Positions 1-5,150 of a DNA stretch of 5,150 nt are shown here, piece by piece. This DNA is from JBCBKZ01 sp039026975. GTDB lineage: Bacteria; Bacteroidota; Bacteroidia; J057. The notes below the pieces were generated by a model. It had not been told where the DNA came from, ran no database searches, and was given only the letters and a program-made list of their open reading frames with translations. Position numbers and translations under genes: made by a program. Numbering within the stretch: position 1 is the first letter of the stretch; each line of letters begins with the position of its first letter. Where the stretch lies: contig JBCCLI010000452.1 in assembly GCA_039026975.1 (NCBI GenBank), forward strand, positions 1-5,150, in the 5' to 3' direction.

Positions 1-1601
1 GTATCTCCGTAGGAGGCCAGCTCACGGGCTACTTTTTCTACCTGCTGTTGCTGGATTCTTTCTAGCGCCTGTCGGTTTTTATCTTTTTCTCTATCTGCTT
101 CCTGGTAATACCAGCCGGCCGTAATAGCGGTAACCAGGGCTAGTACTGCTACCAGAGAAGCTATTCGGGTTCTTTGACGAGCAGTTCTGGCATTCTTTTG
201 GGCTATTTCGGCTTGCCTTTCGGCCTCTTTTCTGAGTTTTTCTTCCTTTTCCCGCTGGCCTTTTACTCTTTGAAGCTCTTGTTGCCGCTCTTTCTGAATA
301 TAGGTTTCACTTTCCTGTATTCTAGTTGCCAGTTCTGGTGGATAAGAAGCATAGGATTCATAAGGGCGTAGGAGGTCCAGATCGGCAGTGGTGAGGTAGC
401 CTTTACGTTCTCGGTAGACACGGTAGATTTCTCTGGCTTTTTCCCGTAGCTGTATTTCTTCTGTGAGGTTTAAGCCTACTACTTTAGCCAGTACATCATG
501 GCTGATTTCATACTGAATTTCATTCCCTGAACGTAAGACCCGCAGGATCCTTCTTTCTGTAAAGACCTCCAGAAGATCCCGTAGAGAGGAGGTCATTTCT
601 ACCTCTTTTTGAAGTAAGTCCCTTTGTATATCCTTTTCTCCCATCTGGAGCTTGGTATGTCTTTCAGAGATCATAGAAGCCAGTACCTCCAGGGGGATTT
701 TCTCACCATGAAGAGGGGCCAGCTCAGTGAGCTGTTTCTTTAAGAAGGCATCCAGTACTCGCTGAAGGTTGTCTTCAGGCTGGATGAGCCCTTCATGAAG
801 CACGGCTTTGCCTAGTTCATTGAGCTCACTTCTGGCCCATAGTTCACTCAAAAATACCTGTACGTAGGCCAGCTCTATTTCTTCCCGGTTATCAGGAAGT
901 TTTTCCAGCATTTTTTCTGATAGGGCTTCACTATCCTCACTGATGAAGAAAGACTTGTATGCTTCTGCCTCTAGTATATAGCTGACTACCTTTTGCACAG
1001 CTAGGCGGGTCATTTTTTCCAGCCTAAACCTATGATGAAAAATAGTAGGACAGAGCGGTTCAAACTCAGACAGGTGTCCTACAAACTCTTCCCGCATGAT
1101 CAGAATTACCCTACAGGGAACCCTATACCTGATCAGGGCATTTAAGCGGCTGAAAAAGCCTATTTTCTCTTCTTCTGTACCTGAGATCAGCAGTTCTTCA
1201 AACTGATCAAAGAGAAGGTAGACTGGCTGGAATCTTTCTGAATAGAGGTTTTCCACCAGATGCCCCCATTCCAGGGTCTCATCCAGAGGTAAGCCTGTCT
1301 GCTCGTCCAGAGAAATACTCTCCTCTAGCTCAGCATTGAGTGCGCTGAATACAGAGGCGATCATATTTTCCCCTTTGCGTATGCTAAGTGCAAACCAGTC
1401 AGCATCAGAAAACTGATTTCTCAGCCCACATTCTATGAGGGAGGTCTTCCCTGCCCCTGAAGGGCCATACACCAGCAGATGCTTGACACCAGAAAGGGCG
1501 TTATAGAGGTTTTCGGTCTCTTCTTCTCTCCCAAAAAAGATGGCAGCATCTTTTTGCTCATAGGAGTCCAGAAATTTGAAAGGAGATGTTTGCCTGTTCA
1601 T
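1..1601 (-). CDS. nSTAND1-type signalling NTPase with central transmembrane helix (3' end cut by window)
   Basis: I read this gene directly from the minus strand; it is open for 533 codons and continues past the left edge. Seen in the translation: an FFGRE motif at residues 22-26 just before the ATPase core, as in nSTAND1 proteins; Walker A GPSGAGKT at 46-53; Walker B VYLLFDQFEE at 127-136; a sensor strand VILIMREEF at 165-173 with arginine 170; a winged-helix-like segment ending in ISHDVLAKVV near 366-375; a charged Lys/Glu/Gln coiled coil at about 428-478; one hydrophobic helix at about 480-498; then a second charged helix. Family knowledge: STAND ATPases are ATP-driven switches that oligomerise on sensing a trigger, and their C-termini usually hold WD40, TPR or similar sensor repeats. 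That part is missing here. The ATG at 1601 is the first in frame after a TAA at 1614-1616, has AGGAAGAG just upstream and overlaps the previous stop as ATGA, so translation is probably coupled. Inference: a membrane-tethered sensor or immune switch. The STAND call is firm; the role is not. Confidence 0.9.
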   Translation of the reverse strand, partial: MNRQTSPFKFLDSYEQKDAAIFFGREEETENLYNALSGVKHLLVYGPSGAGKTSLIECGLRNQFSDADWFALSIRKGENMIASVFSALNAELEESISLDEQTGLPLDETLEWGHLVENLYSERFQPVYLLFDQFEELLISGTEEEKIGFFSRLNALIRYRVPCRVILIMREEFVGHLSEFEPLCPTIFHHRFRLEKMTRLAVQKVVSYILEAEAYKSFFISEDSEALSEKMLEKLPDNREEIELAYVQVFLSELWARSELNELGKAVLHEGLIQPEDNLQRVLDAFLKKQLTELAPLHGEKIPLEVLASMISERHTKLQMGEKDIQRDLLQKEVEMTSSLRDLLEVFTERRILRVLRSGNEIQYEISHDVLAKVVGLNLTEEIQLREKAREIYRVYRERKGYLTTADLDLLRPYESYASYPPELATRIQESETYIQKERQQELQRVKGQREKEEKLRKEAERQAEIAQKNARTARQRTRIASLVAVLALVTAITAGWYYQEADREKDKNRQALERIQQQQVEKVARELASYGD

Positions 1602-2965
1602 GCGCTCTTCCTGTTAAATGGGTCAAACACATTTTCAAGCTGTTCAAAGAGGTCATTGAGCCTGGGCTTGCTTAGGTTCTCATTTCTGACCTTCAGGACC
1701 TTATTAGATAGGTTCCGGACTTTTTCTTCCGTATTCAGCTCGTTTTTATAGAGGGCATACTCAAACTGCCGACTCTGAGGATTGGCCCCCTGGTAATAGT
1801 AAATTTCAGGAGTTTGGGTTTCCTTCTCTTCAAATACACTTAGGTCTATGAGCATGGGGGAAAGAGAAAGATAATTGGTTTCATCTCCCAGTTTTTGTAA
1901 GCAGTCTCTGACGCTGGTCCCCTTAAATAGCAGCACACTCTGGTTATAGGTATAGACATTCTCTATGGAAATGGTGGTATAATCTTCCATCCCAAAGGAG
2001 GGATCCCAGTTATACATGCCATGTAACTCCCCATATAGGTGTACGAAGTTTCTGGCTGTACCCATGCGGTAGCTTAACGCTATGTCTTTTATGCTCACTA
2101 GCCTGTACTTAGCCAGAAAAACCAGCTCTCTCAGCCAGAAGACAAGCGCCGTCCGAAATTCATGTAGAAGGCCGCCTAACTCTTCCTTACCTATTTTATG
2201 CGCTAGTAGCTTTCTTCTATTTTCTTCCATAAAGAGGGCCGCAGCGTATACGTCTGATTGGGTATCTATAAGCTTATCCAAGAGGCCCTGCATTTCAGGC
2301 ATAAAGGGGTGTTCTTCCTGATGATTACTACTAATCAATAATCCTAGATAATCAAAGGCCAACTCTCGAGTAGCCAGACTATCATCCGCTTCCCTGTTTT
2401 TGAGGATCTGTATATAGTCTTCTACGGCGGAAGCCTCCTTTCCCTGGCTTTTTAGTTGTTGGGCTATTTGGATATAGCAGAGATAGCGGAGAGAACTTTG
2501 CCATGCTTCTGTCATGTAGGAAAGGGCCTTCAGGCTTGTAGTCTTTCCTTCAGGTGTCAGCATTTTTCGTAGAAACTCCTCTATCAGCCAGCCATAATGC
2601 TCTATGATCTGAGGGGGCTTATTCCCTACGGGAATCTCAGAAGCTACTAGGGTGTTTTTGAGGCTCACATACCACTTACTGTTATCCTCTAGCAGGTTAC
2701 CAGCTAAGGTGCCAGGAAGAGATTTGTCTTTTCTGGCTTGCTCTATAAAGAAGGAAAAATTTTCCGGCGTGATCTGGTCAATATTTAGCAGCTTCCCGGC
2801 ATTTAGGAACACCTGCTCTTTCATTTCTCTCAAGAGTTTCTTCAGCTCCTCTACTTGCTTACTGATCTCTTGTACCTCCCCATTGACTTCTATGCTGATG
2901 TGGCTATCAGTAACATCCTGAATAATGATGTTCTGATGCCCATCTATATGATGCTGATCGCTCAT
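1598..2965 (-). CDS. Unrecognised STAND-partner protein with N-terminal beta/coiled-coil adaptor-like segment
   Basis: This 455-residue protein has no signal peptide or clear membrane segment, so it is likely cytoplasmic. I do not recognise its body. Residues 11-34 (QNIIIQDVTDSHISIEVNGE and the next few) form an alternating hydrophobic, beta-hairpin-like segment, followed by a predicted coiled coil at about 32-51 rich in Glu and Lys. From memory, this segment recurs at the N-terminus of Bacteroidota proteins encoded next to STAND NTPases, where it may act as an adaptor. Residues about 60-290 appear mostly helical. Residues about 330-410 look beta-rich, with the phrases VYTYNQSVLLFKG, YLSLSPMLIDLSVF and PEIYYYQG; this may be a separate domain. 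I see no catalytic motif of a nuclease, TIR, protease or kinase. The start is fixed by an in-frame TAA nine bases upstream (2972-2974), with an ATG as the first possible start. The stop overlaps the NTPase start by four bases, so the two products are probably made together and interact. Confidence 0.88.
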   Translation of the reverse strand: MSDQHHIDGHQNIIIQDVTDSHISIEVNGEVQEISKQVEELKKLLREMKEQVFLNAGKLLNIDQITPENFSFFIEQARKDKSLPGTLAGNLLEDNSKWYVSLKNTLVASEIPVGNKPPQIIEHYGWLIEEFLRKMLTPEGKTTSLKALSYMTEAWQSSLRYLCYIQIAQQLKSQGKEASAVEDYIQILKNREADDSLATRELAFDYLGLLISSNHQEEHPFMPEMQGLLDKLIDTQSDVYAAALFMEENRRKLLAHKIGKEELGGLLHEFRTALVFWLRELVFLAKYRLVSIKDIALSYRMGTARNFVHLYGELHGMYNWDPSFGMEDYTTISIENVYTYNQSVLLFKGTSVRDCLQKLGDETNYLSLSPMLIDLSVFEEKETQTPEIYYYQGANPQSRQFEYALYKNELNTEEKVRNLSNKVLKVRNENLSKPRLNDLFEQLENVFDPFNRKSA

Positions 2966-3028
2966 AAGGATTTAGGGTTGACTATAAAAGAAAATCGAAT
3001 AATTCCCTGAAAAGATTAATACTTCTCT

Positions 3029-3046
3029 GAGGAAGTTGACTTTCTC
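3029..3046. promoter_or_regulatory. Imperfect 18-bp palindrome, possible operator
   Basis: The arms GAGGAAGT (3029-3036) and ACTTTCTC (3039-3046) pair over eight positions around a two-base centre, with one G-T position. The centre-to-start distance to the downstream ATG at 2965 is about 70 bp, where an operator or early-leader element would be expected. The very short centre fits a DNA-binding dimer site better than an RNA hairpin. No regulator gene is visible in the window, so the role is inferred. Confidence 0.3.
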
Positions 3047-3058
3047 TTATATCAAATT

Positions 3059-3079
3059 ATTTAATCTGAGCGATTAAAT
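3059..3079. promoter_or_regulatory. Perfect 8-bp inverted repeat with 5-nt spacer, possible operator
   Basis: ATTTAATC at 3059-3066 is the exact reverse complement of GATTAAAT at 3072-3079, with TGAGC between. A further GATTAAT half-site occurs at 3014-3020. The arms are almost all A and T, so an RNA hairpin would be weak, and no T run follows directly on the minus strand; a protein-binding dyad upstream of the accessory pair is the better reading. AT-rich sequence produces such repeats by chance at some rate, so confidence is limited. Confidence 0.35.
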
Positions 3080-3123
3080 CCAGTAAGGGATAAAGAAATG
3101 GTAGTTGTTTCATAGGGCTGGGT

Positions 3124-3151
3124 AAAAAATATTTCTAGCCTTACTGTAGAA
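3124..3151 (-). terminator. Weak terminator-like hairpin with T run after gldH
   Basis: On the minus strand, ten bases after the gldH stop, TTCTA and TAGAA can pair as a five-bp stem with a nine-base loop (plus-strand limits 3133-3151). This is followed by ATA and a run of T, seen as AAAAAA at 3124-3129 on the plus strand. The stem is short and AT-rich, so termination would be partial at best, and read-through from ricT-gldH into the accessory pair is possible. Confidence 0.25.
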
Positions 3152-3160
3152 GAAGGAGAG

Positions 3161-3616
3161 CTATTCTATCCTAAAACCGGCCGATTCTATTCCGCATAGC
3201 GCATCATCACGCATATACTGGACTAGCCCTATCCGGGTAGTGGTAGGAGGGAGGGTAAGCTGGACCTCGTATGCTACTCGGTAGGTACCTCCCTGATAAG
3301 GGACGGACCATACCCCCATTTCATCCATAAAAACTTGCTGTAGCATGGTATCTGCCAGCAGGATATTTTCCTCCTTTACTAGCACTTTTAGGTACAGGTT
3401 GCGGTAGCTGTAGTCATTAGTAAAGAAAATGGTGGGTGTTAGGGAAACGGTTCCCGGACTACTGACAGCATAGTAGAGGGTGTCTACTTTCTCCCAGCAT
3501 GAACCTACAAAGGTTTCTTGAACGTCCAGGCGCTCCGTACAGGCAGTCAGGCAGCATAGCACAGCCCCTAGTAGGGCTATCCTTCTACTTAGGTCTCCTA
3601 TTTTTGTTATTACCAT
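3161..3616 (-). CDS. gldH: Gliding motility lipoprotein GldH
   Basis: The product is a 151-residue lipoprotein. Residues 1-26 are a lipoprotein signal peptide: basic RR at 11-12, a hydrophobic core at 13-23, and lipobox LTAC with the lipidated cysteine at 26. The mature part is short and beta-rich, with the GldH-like phrases FFTNDYSYRNLYLKV (about residues 65-79) and GVWSVPYQGGTYRVAYEVQL. Family knowledge: GldH is needed for gliding motility and type IX secretion in Flavobacterium, but homologues also occur in non-gliding Bacteroidota, so the gene alone does not prove motility. In many Bacteroidota it sits directly after the PSP1/RicT gene, as here. It begins 32 nt inside the end of ricT in another frame, so it is probably cotranscribed with ricT and translationally coupled. 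The length is normal for the family. The name rests on the lipobox, size, sequence phrases and gene order together. Confidence 0.87.
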   Translation of the reverse strand: MVITKIGDLSRRIALLGAVLCCLTACTERLDVQETFVGSCWEKVDTLYYAVSSPGTVSLTPTIFFTNDYSYRNLYLKVLVKEENILLADTMLQQVFMDEMGVWSVPYQGGTYRVAYEVQLTLPPTTTRIGLVQYMRDDALCGIESAGFRIE

Positions 3617-4877
3617 TTCTTCTGGAAGAGGGTTTTTGTTGTGGGGAGGATTTTTGGGAGTTCTGGTTTCTACCTCCTCCTGAGGGGTTTCCTCCTTGCT
3701 TATTTCGTTGCTGGTTACCCCTCCTGTCAGAGGTATTCCTCCGCTGGTTTTTCGTATTTTTCCGGCCTTTATTTCCCCTTCCTCTTCTGTCGGAAGGCTC
3801 TGTTTGTCTGAACTGGCCTACTACGTCAACGAAGTCAAATTCTACTGGGGAGGCCCCAGGTAGATTGGTGGTAGGGGCAGCTACCAGCTTTTCAGGGAGT
3901 TCTCCCTTTTTATTCATGGCTATGATCTCCTTCACCTGATCTACCTCTAATGGATACCAACTGGCCTCTCCTTCATAGCTAAACCACATCTTCCGCTTGA
4001 AAATATCTGTCTTCTGAAGAAAGGCTCTTCCCATTTGGGTTTCCAGTCTATCTGTTTTGGGAAAGTCACTGAGGGCATCCATATAAGCATCCAGCTCAAA
4101 ATTTAGGCAGCACTTCAGCCTTCCACATAAGCCTGAAATCTTCATGGGATTCAGGGAGAGATTTTGGTATCTGGCGGCCGAGGTACTCACCGTCTTAAAT
4201 TCTGTCAGCCAAGTAGAGCAGCATAATTCTCTCCCGCATGATCCTATCCCTCCTACCAGGCCTGCCTCATGCCTAAGCCCTATCTGCTTCATTTCTACCC
4301 TGATCCTGAATTGCCTAGCCAGCCTCTTGATGAGTTCCCGGAAATCTACCCGGTGGTCAGCTATATAGTAGAAAATAGCTTTAGTATTATCTCCTTGAAA
4401 CTCTACATCTGTGAGTTTCATATCCAGCCTCAATTCTTCTATAATTTTTCTGGCTTCAGTCCGTGTCTCACTTTCTCTTTCACGGACTATCTTCAGTAGC
4501 TCTATATCACTTTCATTAGCTTTCCTGAAAATGCGCGGAACGTCTTTAATGTCTTTTACATACTTTTTTTTACGCATCTGAAGCTCTGCTACTACCCCTC
4601 CAAGGGCTAGGTGCCCTATGTCAAACCCTCTATCACTTTCCACTACTACAGGGTCTCCTAAGAACAGGCGAAGCCCATGACCGTTCCTGTAAAATCCCTT
4701 ACGGGTATTTTTAAATCTTACTTCATATACATTATTGACTTCTGGCTGGTCAGGAGAACGCATGTTACCCAGCCAGTCAAAGGAGTTTAATTTATTACAG
4801 CTAGAAGGTGCACATCCACCATTCCTTCCGCATCCATCCGATGAACATGACCCACTACTACAAGACCCGCATCCCAT
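3585..4877 (-). CDS. ricT: RicT/YaaT-family PSP1 domain protein
   Basis: The 430-residue product closely follows Bacillus RicT (YaaT) in its middle: LDMKLTDVEF at 151-160, DHRVDFRELIKRLA at 174-187, GGIGSCGRELCCSTWL at 209-224 and SLNPMKISGLCGRLKCCLNF at 241-260. Cysteines 214, 219, 220, 251, 256 and 257 match the set that in Bacillus RicT contributes to iron-sulfur binding in the RicA-RicF-RicT complex, which affects RNase Y-dependent mRNA maturation. Its partners in Bacteroidota are not established, and a sporulation role should not be inferred. An extra N-terminal segment has six cysteines (3, 6, 11, 16, 22, 27) and then CNKLNSFDWL, as usual in Bacteroidota homologues. Residues about 355-430 are an Arg/Asn/Gln/Gly/Ser-rich basic tail, probably disordered, with SDRRG twice; an RNA- or ribosome-contacting role is inference. 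The start is supported by an in-frame TGA at 4899-4901, an A-rich leader and the position of the -7 element. gldH overlaps its 3' end. Confidence 0.95.
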   Translation of the reverse strand: MGCGSCSSGSCSSDGCGRNGGCAPSSCNKLNSFDWLGNMRSPDQPEVNNVYEVRFKNTRKGFYRNGHGLRLFLGDPVVVESDRGFDIGHLALGGVVAELQMRKKKYVKDIKDVPRIFRKANESDIELLKIVRERESETRTEARKIIEELRLDMKLTDVEFQGDNTKAIFYYIADHRVDFRELIKRLARQFRIRVEMKQIGLRHEAGLVGGIGSCGRELCCSTWLTEFKTVSTSAARYQNLSLNPMKISGLCGRLKCCLNFELDAYMDALSDFPKTDRLETQMGRAFLQKTDIFKRKMWFSYEGEASWYPLEVDQVKEIIAMNKKGELPEKLVAAPTTNLPGASPVEFDFVDVVGQFRQTEPSDRRGRGNKGRKNTKNQRRNTSDRRGNQQRNKQGGNPSGGGRNQNSQKSSPQQKPSSRRNGNNKNRRPK

Positions 4878-4901
4878 ATTTTTATCCTTAATCTTGTCTC
4901 A

Positions 4902-4909
4902 CAAAATTA
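4902..4909 (-). promoter_or_regulatory. Bacteroidota -7 promoter element of ricT-gldH
   Basis: The minus strand reads TAATTTTG here, an exact match to the Bacteroidota -7 consensus TAnnTTTG used by the primary sigma factor of the phylum. It would place the transcript start near 4897, giving a leader of about 20 nt before the ricT ATG, a normal length. The expected upstream TTTG box is not evident; that region is instead occupied by the dyad at 4923-4939. Confidence 0.5.
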
Positions 4910-4922
4910 TCCGGCAGAAATG

Positions 4923-4939
4923 TCTGGCTATCAGCCAGA
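4923..4939. promoter_or_regulatory. Perfect 7-bp inverted repeat in the -33 region of ricT
   Basis: TCTGGCT (4923-4929) and AGCCAGA (4933-4939) pair perfectly around the three bases ATC. The stem is GC-richer than its surroundings. It lies just upstream of the -7 element, where the -33 box should be, so it could be an operator for ricT-gldH. Alternatively it is the stem of a terminator for a gene entering from the right on the minus strand, although only CATTT follows it rather than a long T run. The sequence alone does not decide between the two. Confidence 0.4.
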
Positions 4940-5150
4940 AGGCTTGTAGGAAGGAAGCAAAAAAGGAAATGTCTGAGGGCCAGTGGCAACACTACACTAG
5001 GCGCACATAACGCTATTTACCTGCGAATGATTCAGGATTTACCACTTTAAATGAGGCCAGGGATATTATTCCTGCTCCCAAGGGAGTTACTGACCTTATA
5101 TATTCAGATACGATCCGTATGCTAATCTTATTCCTGCAAGCTTTCCTGCA
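4940..5150. other. Region upstream of ricT with no convincing gene
   Basis: The stretch holds no ORF with a start and family resemblance on either strand. On the minus strand one frame is open from the edge to a TAG at 5013-5015 (45 codons, ending in NPESFAGK). It could be the 3' end of a gene beginning outside the window, but I do not recognise it. On the plus strand a frame is open from 5011 to the edge but lacks a sensible start near its beginning. No tRNA, hairpin with a T run, or mobile-element end was seen. Confidence 0.35.

Larger units (their letters stand above)
2966..3160 (-). promoter_or_regulatory. Intergenic leader of the 455-residue protein/NTPase operon
   Basis: This 195-bp AT-rich gap separates gldH from the accessory pair and is the only place in the window where the pair could have its own promoter. 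I found no exact TAnnTTTG element on the minus strand; the nearest is AATTTG around 3052-3057, which matches only the TTTG half. Two palindromes and a weak hairpin with a T run, described separately, lie here. The last bases before the ATG are not Shine-Dalgarno-like. A separate promoter is therefore inferred from spacing and dyads rather than from a recognised box. Confidence 0.4.

Noticed and set aside
174..371. 65-codon plus-strand ORF rich in Phe and Leu, resembling a membrane peptide
   Set aside because: It is antisense to the Lys/Glu-rich coiled coil of the NTPase, which generates hydrophobic codons on the other strand.
2082..2921. Plus-strand ORFs of 79 and 89 codons within the 455-codon gene
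   Set aside because: Both are shadows of a well-supported minus-strand gene, with Ser/Leu-rich low-information translations.
3770..3799. CCTTCC/GGAAGG hairpin within ricT
   Set aside because: It is a short pairing inside the repetitive basic-tail coding sequence, with no T run and no sign of function.
3499..3939. 146-codon plus-strand ORF opposite ricT and gldH
   Set aside because: It is the antisense shadow of the ricT low-complexity tail and the start of gldH; its Phe/Leu/Pro-rich product reflects the complement of Arg/Asn/Gln-rich codons and shows no family resemblance.
3585..4877. A sporulation gene, as the YaaT family is sometimes labelled
   Set aside because: The sporulation label comes from Bacillus. 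The neighbouring gldH and the N-terminal extension point to a Bacteroidota, a group that does not form endospores.
4735..5010. 91-codon plus-strand ORF crossing the ricT start
   Set aside because: Half of it is antisense to the RicT cysteine-rich N-terminus and the rest covers the ricT promoter; no recognisable protein.
5013..5150. 3' end of a minus-strand gene upstream of ricT
   Set aside because: The frame is open for 45 codons, but the residues match nothing I recognise, and 45 open codons can occur by chance, so it is mentioned only within the intergenic entry and not called as a gene.

Overview
The window looks like chromosomal DNA of a Bacteroidota bacterium, probably from the gliding or Cytophaga-like part of the phylum. 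The evidence is a RicT/PSP1 protein with the cysteine-rich N-terminal extension typical of Bacteroidota, followed directly by a GldH-type lipoprotein gene. In addition, the match before ricT is to the Bacteroidota -7 promoter motif, and start codons are mostly preceded by A-rich sequence rather than strong Shine-Dalgarno sites. Genus cannot be fixed from this sequence.

All four convincing genes lie on the minus strand, so transcription runs from high to low coordinates. From right to left: (i) 4878-5150, a region upstream of ricT with a good -7 element, a 7-bp perfect dyad and an unproven 45-codon open stretch at the edge; (ii) ricT, 3585-4877; (iii) gldH, 3161-3616, overlapping the end of ricT by 32 nt; (iv) a 195-bp gap with a weak terminator-like hairpin and two palindromes; (v) an unnamed 455-codon gene, 1598-2965; (vi) a signalling NTPase gene of the nSTAND1 type starting at 1601, which shares the 4-nt ATGA overlap with the gene before it and runs off the left edge after 533 codons.

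Functionally there are two units. The right unit is core: RicT (a PSP1-domain protein with an iron-sulfur-type cysteine set) and GldH (a lipoprotein needed for gliding and type IX secretion in flavobacteria). The left unit is accessory in character: a soluble protein with a short N-terminal beta/coiled-coil adaptor-like segment and an unrecognised body, translationally coupled to a STAND ATPase that carries a mid-protein transmembrane helix. STAND NTPases paired with small adaptor-like partners are the usual architecture of prokaryotic immunity or programmed-response systems, so this pair is the best candidate for an undescribed system. Its effector and sensor domains are not visible: they may sit in the missing C-terminus of the NTPase, in the body of the 455-residue protein, or further left. 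No RNA gene, CRISPR array, insertion sequence or origin was seen.
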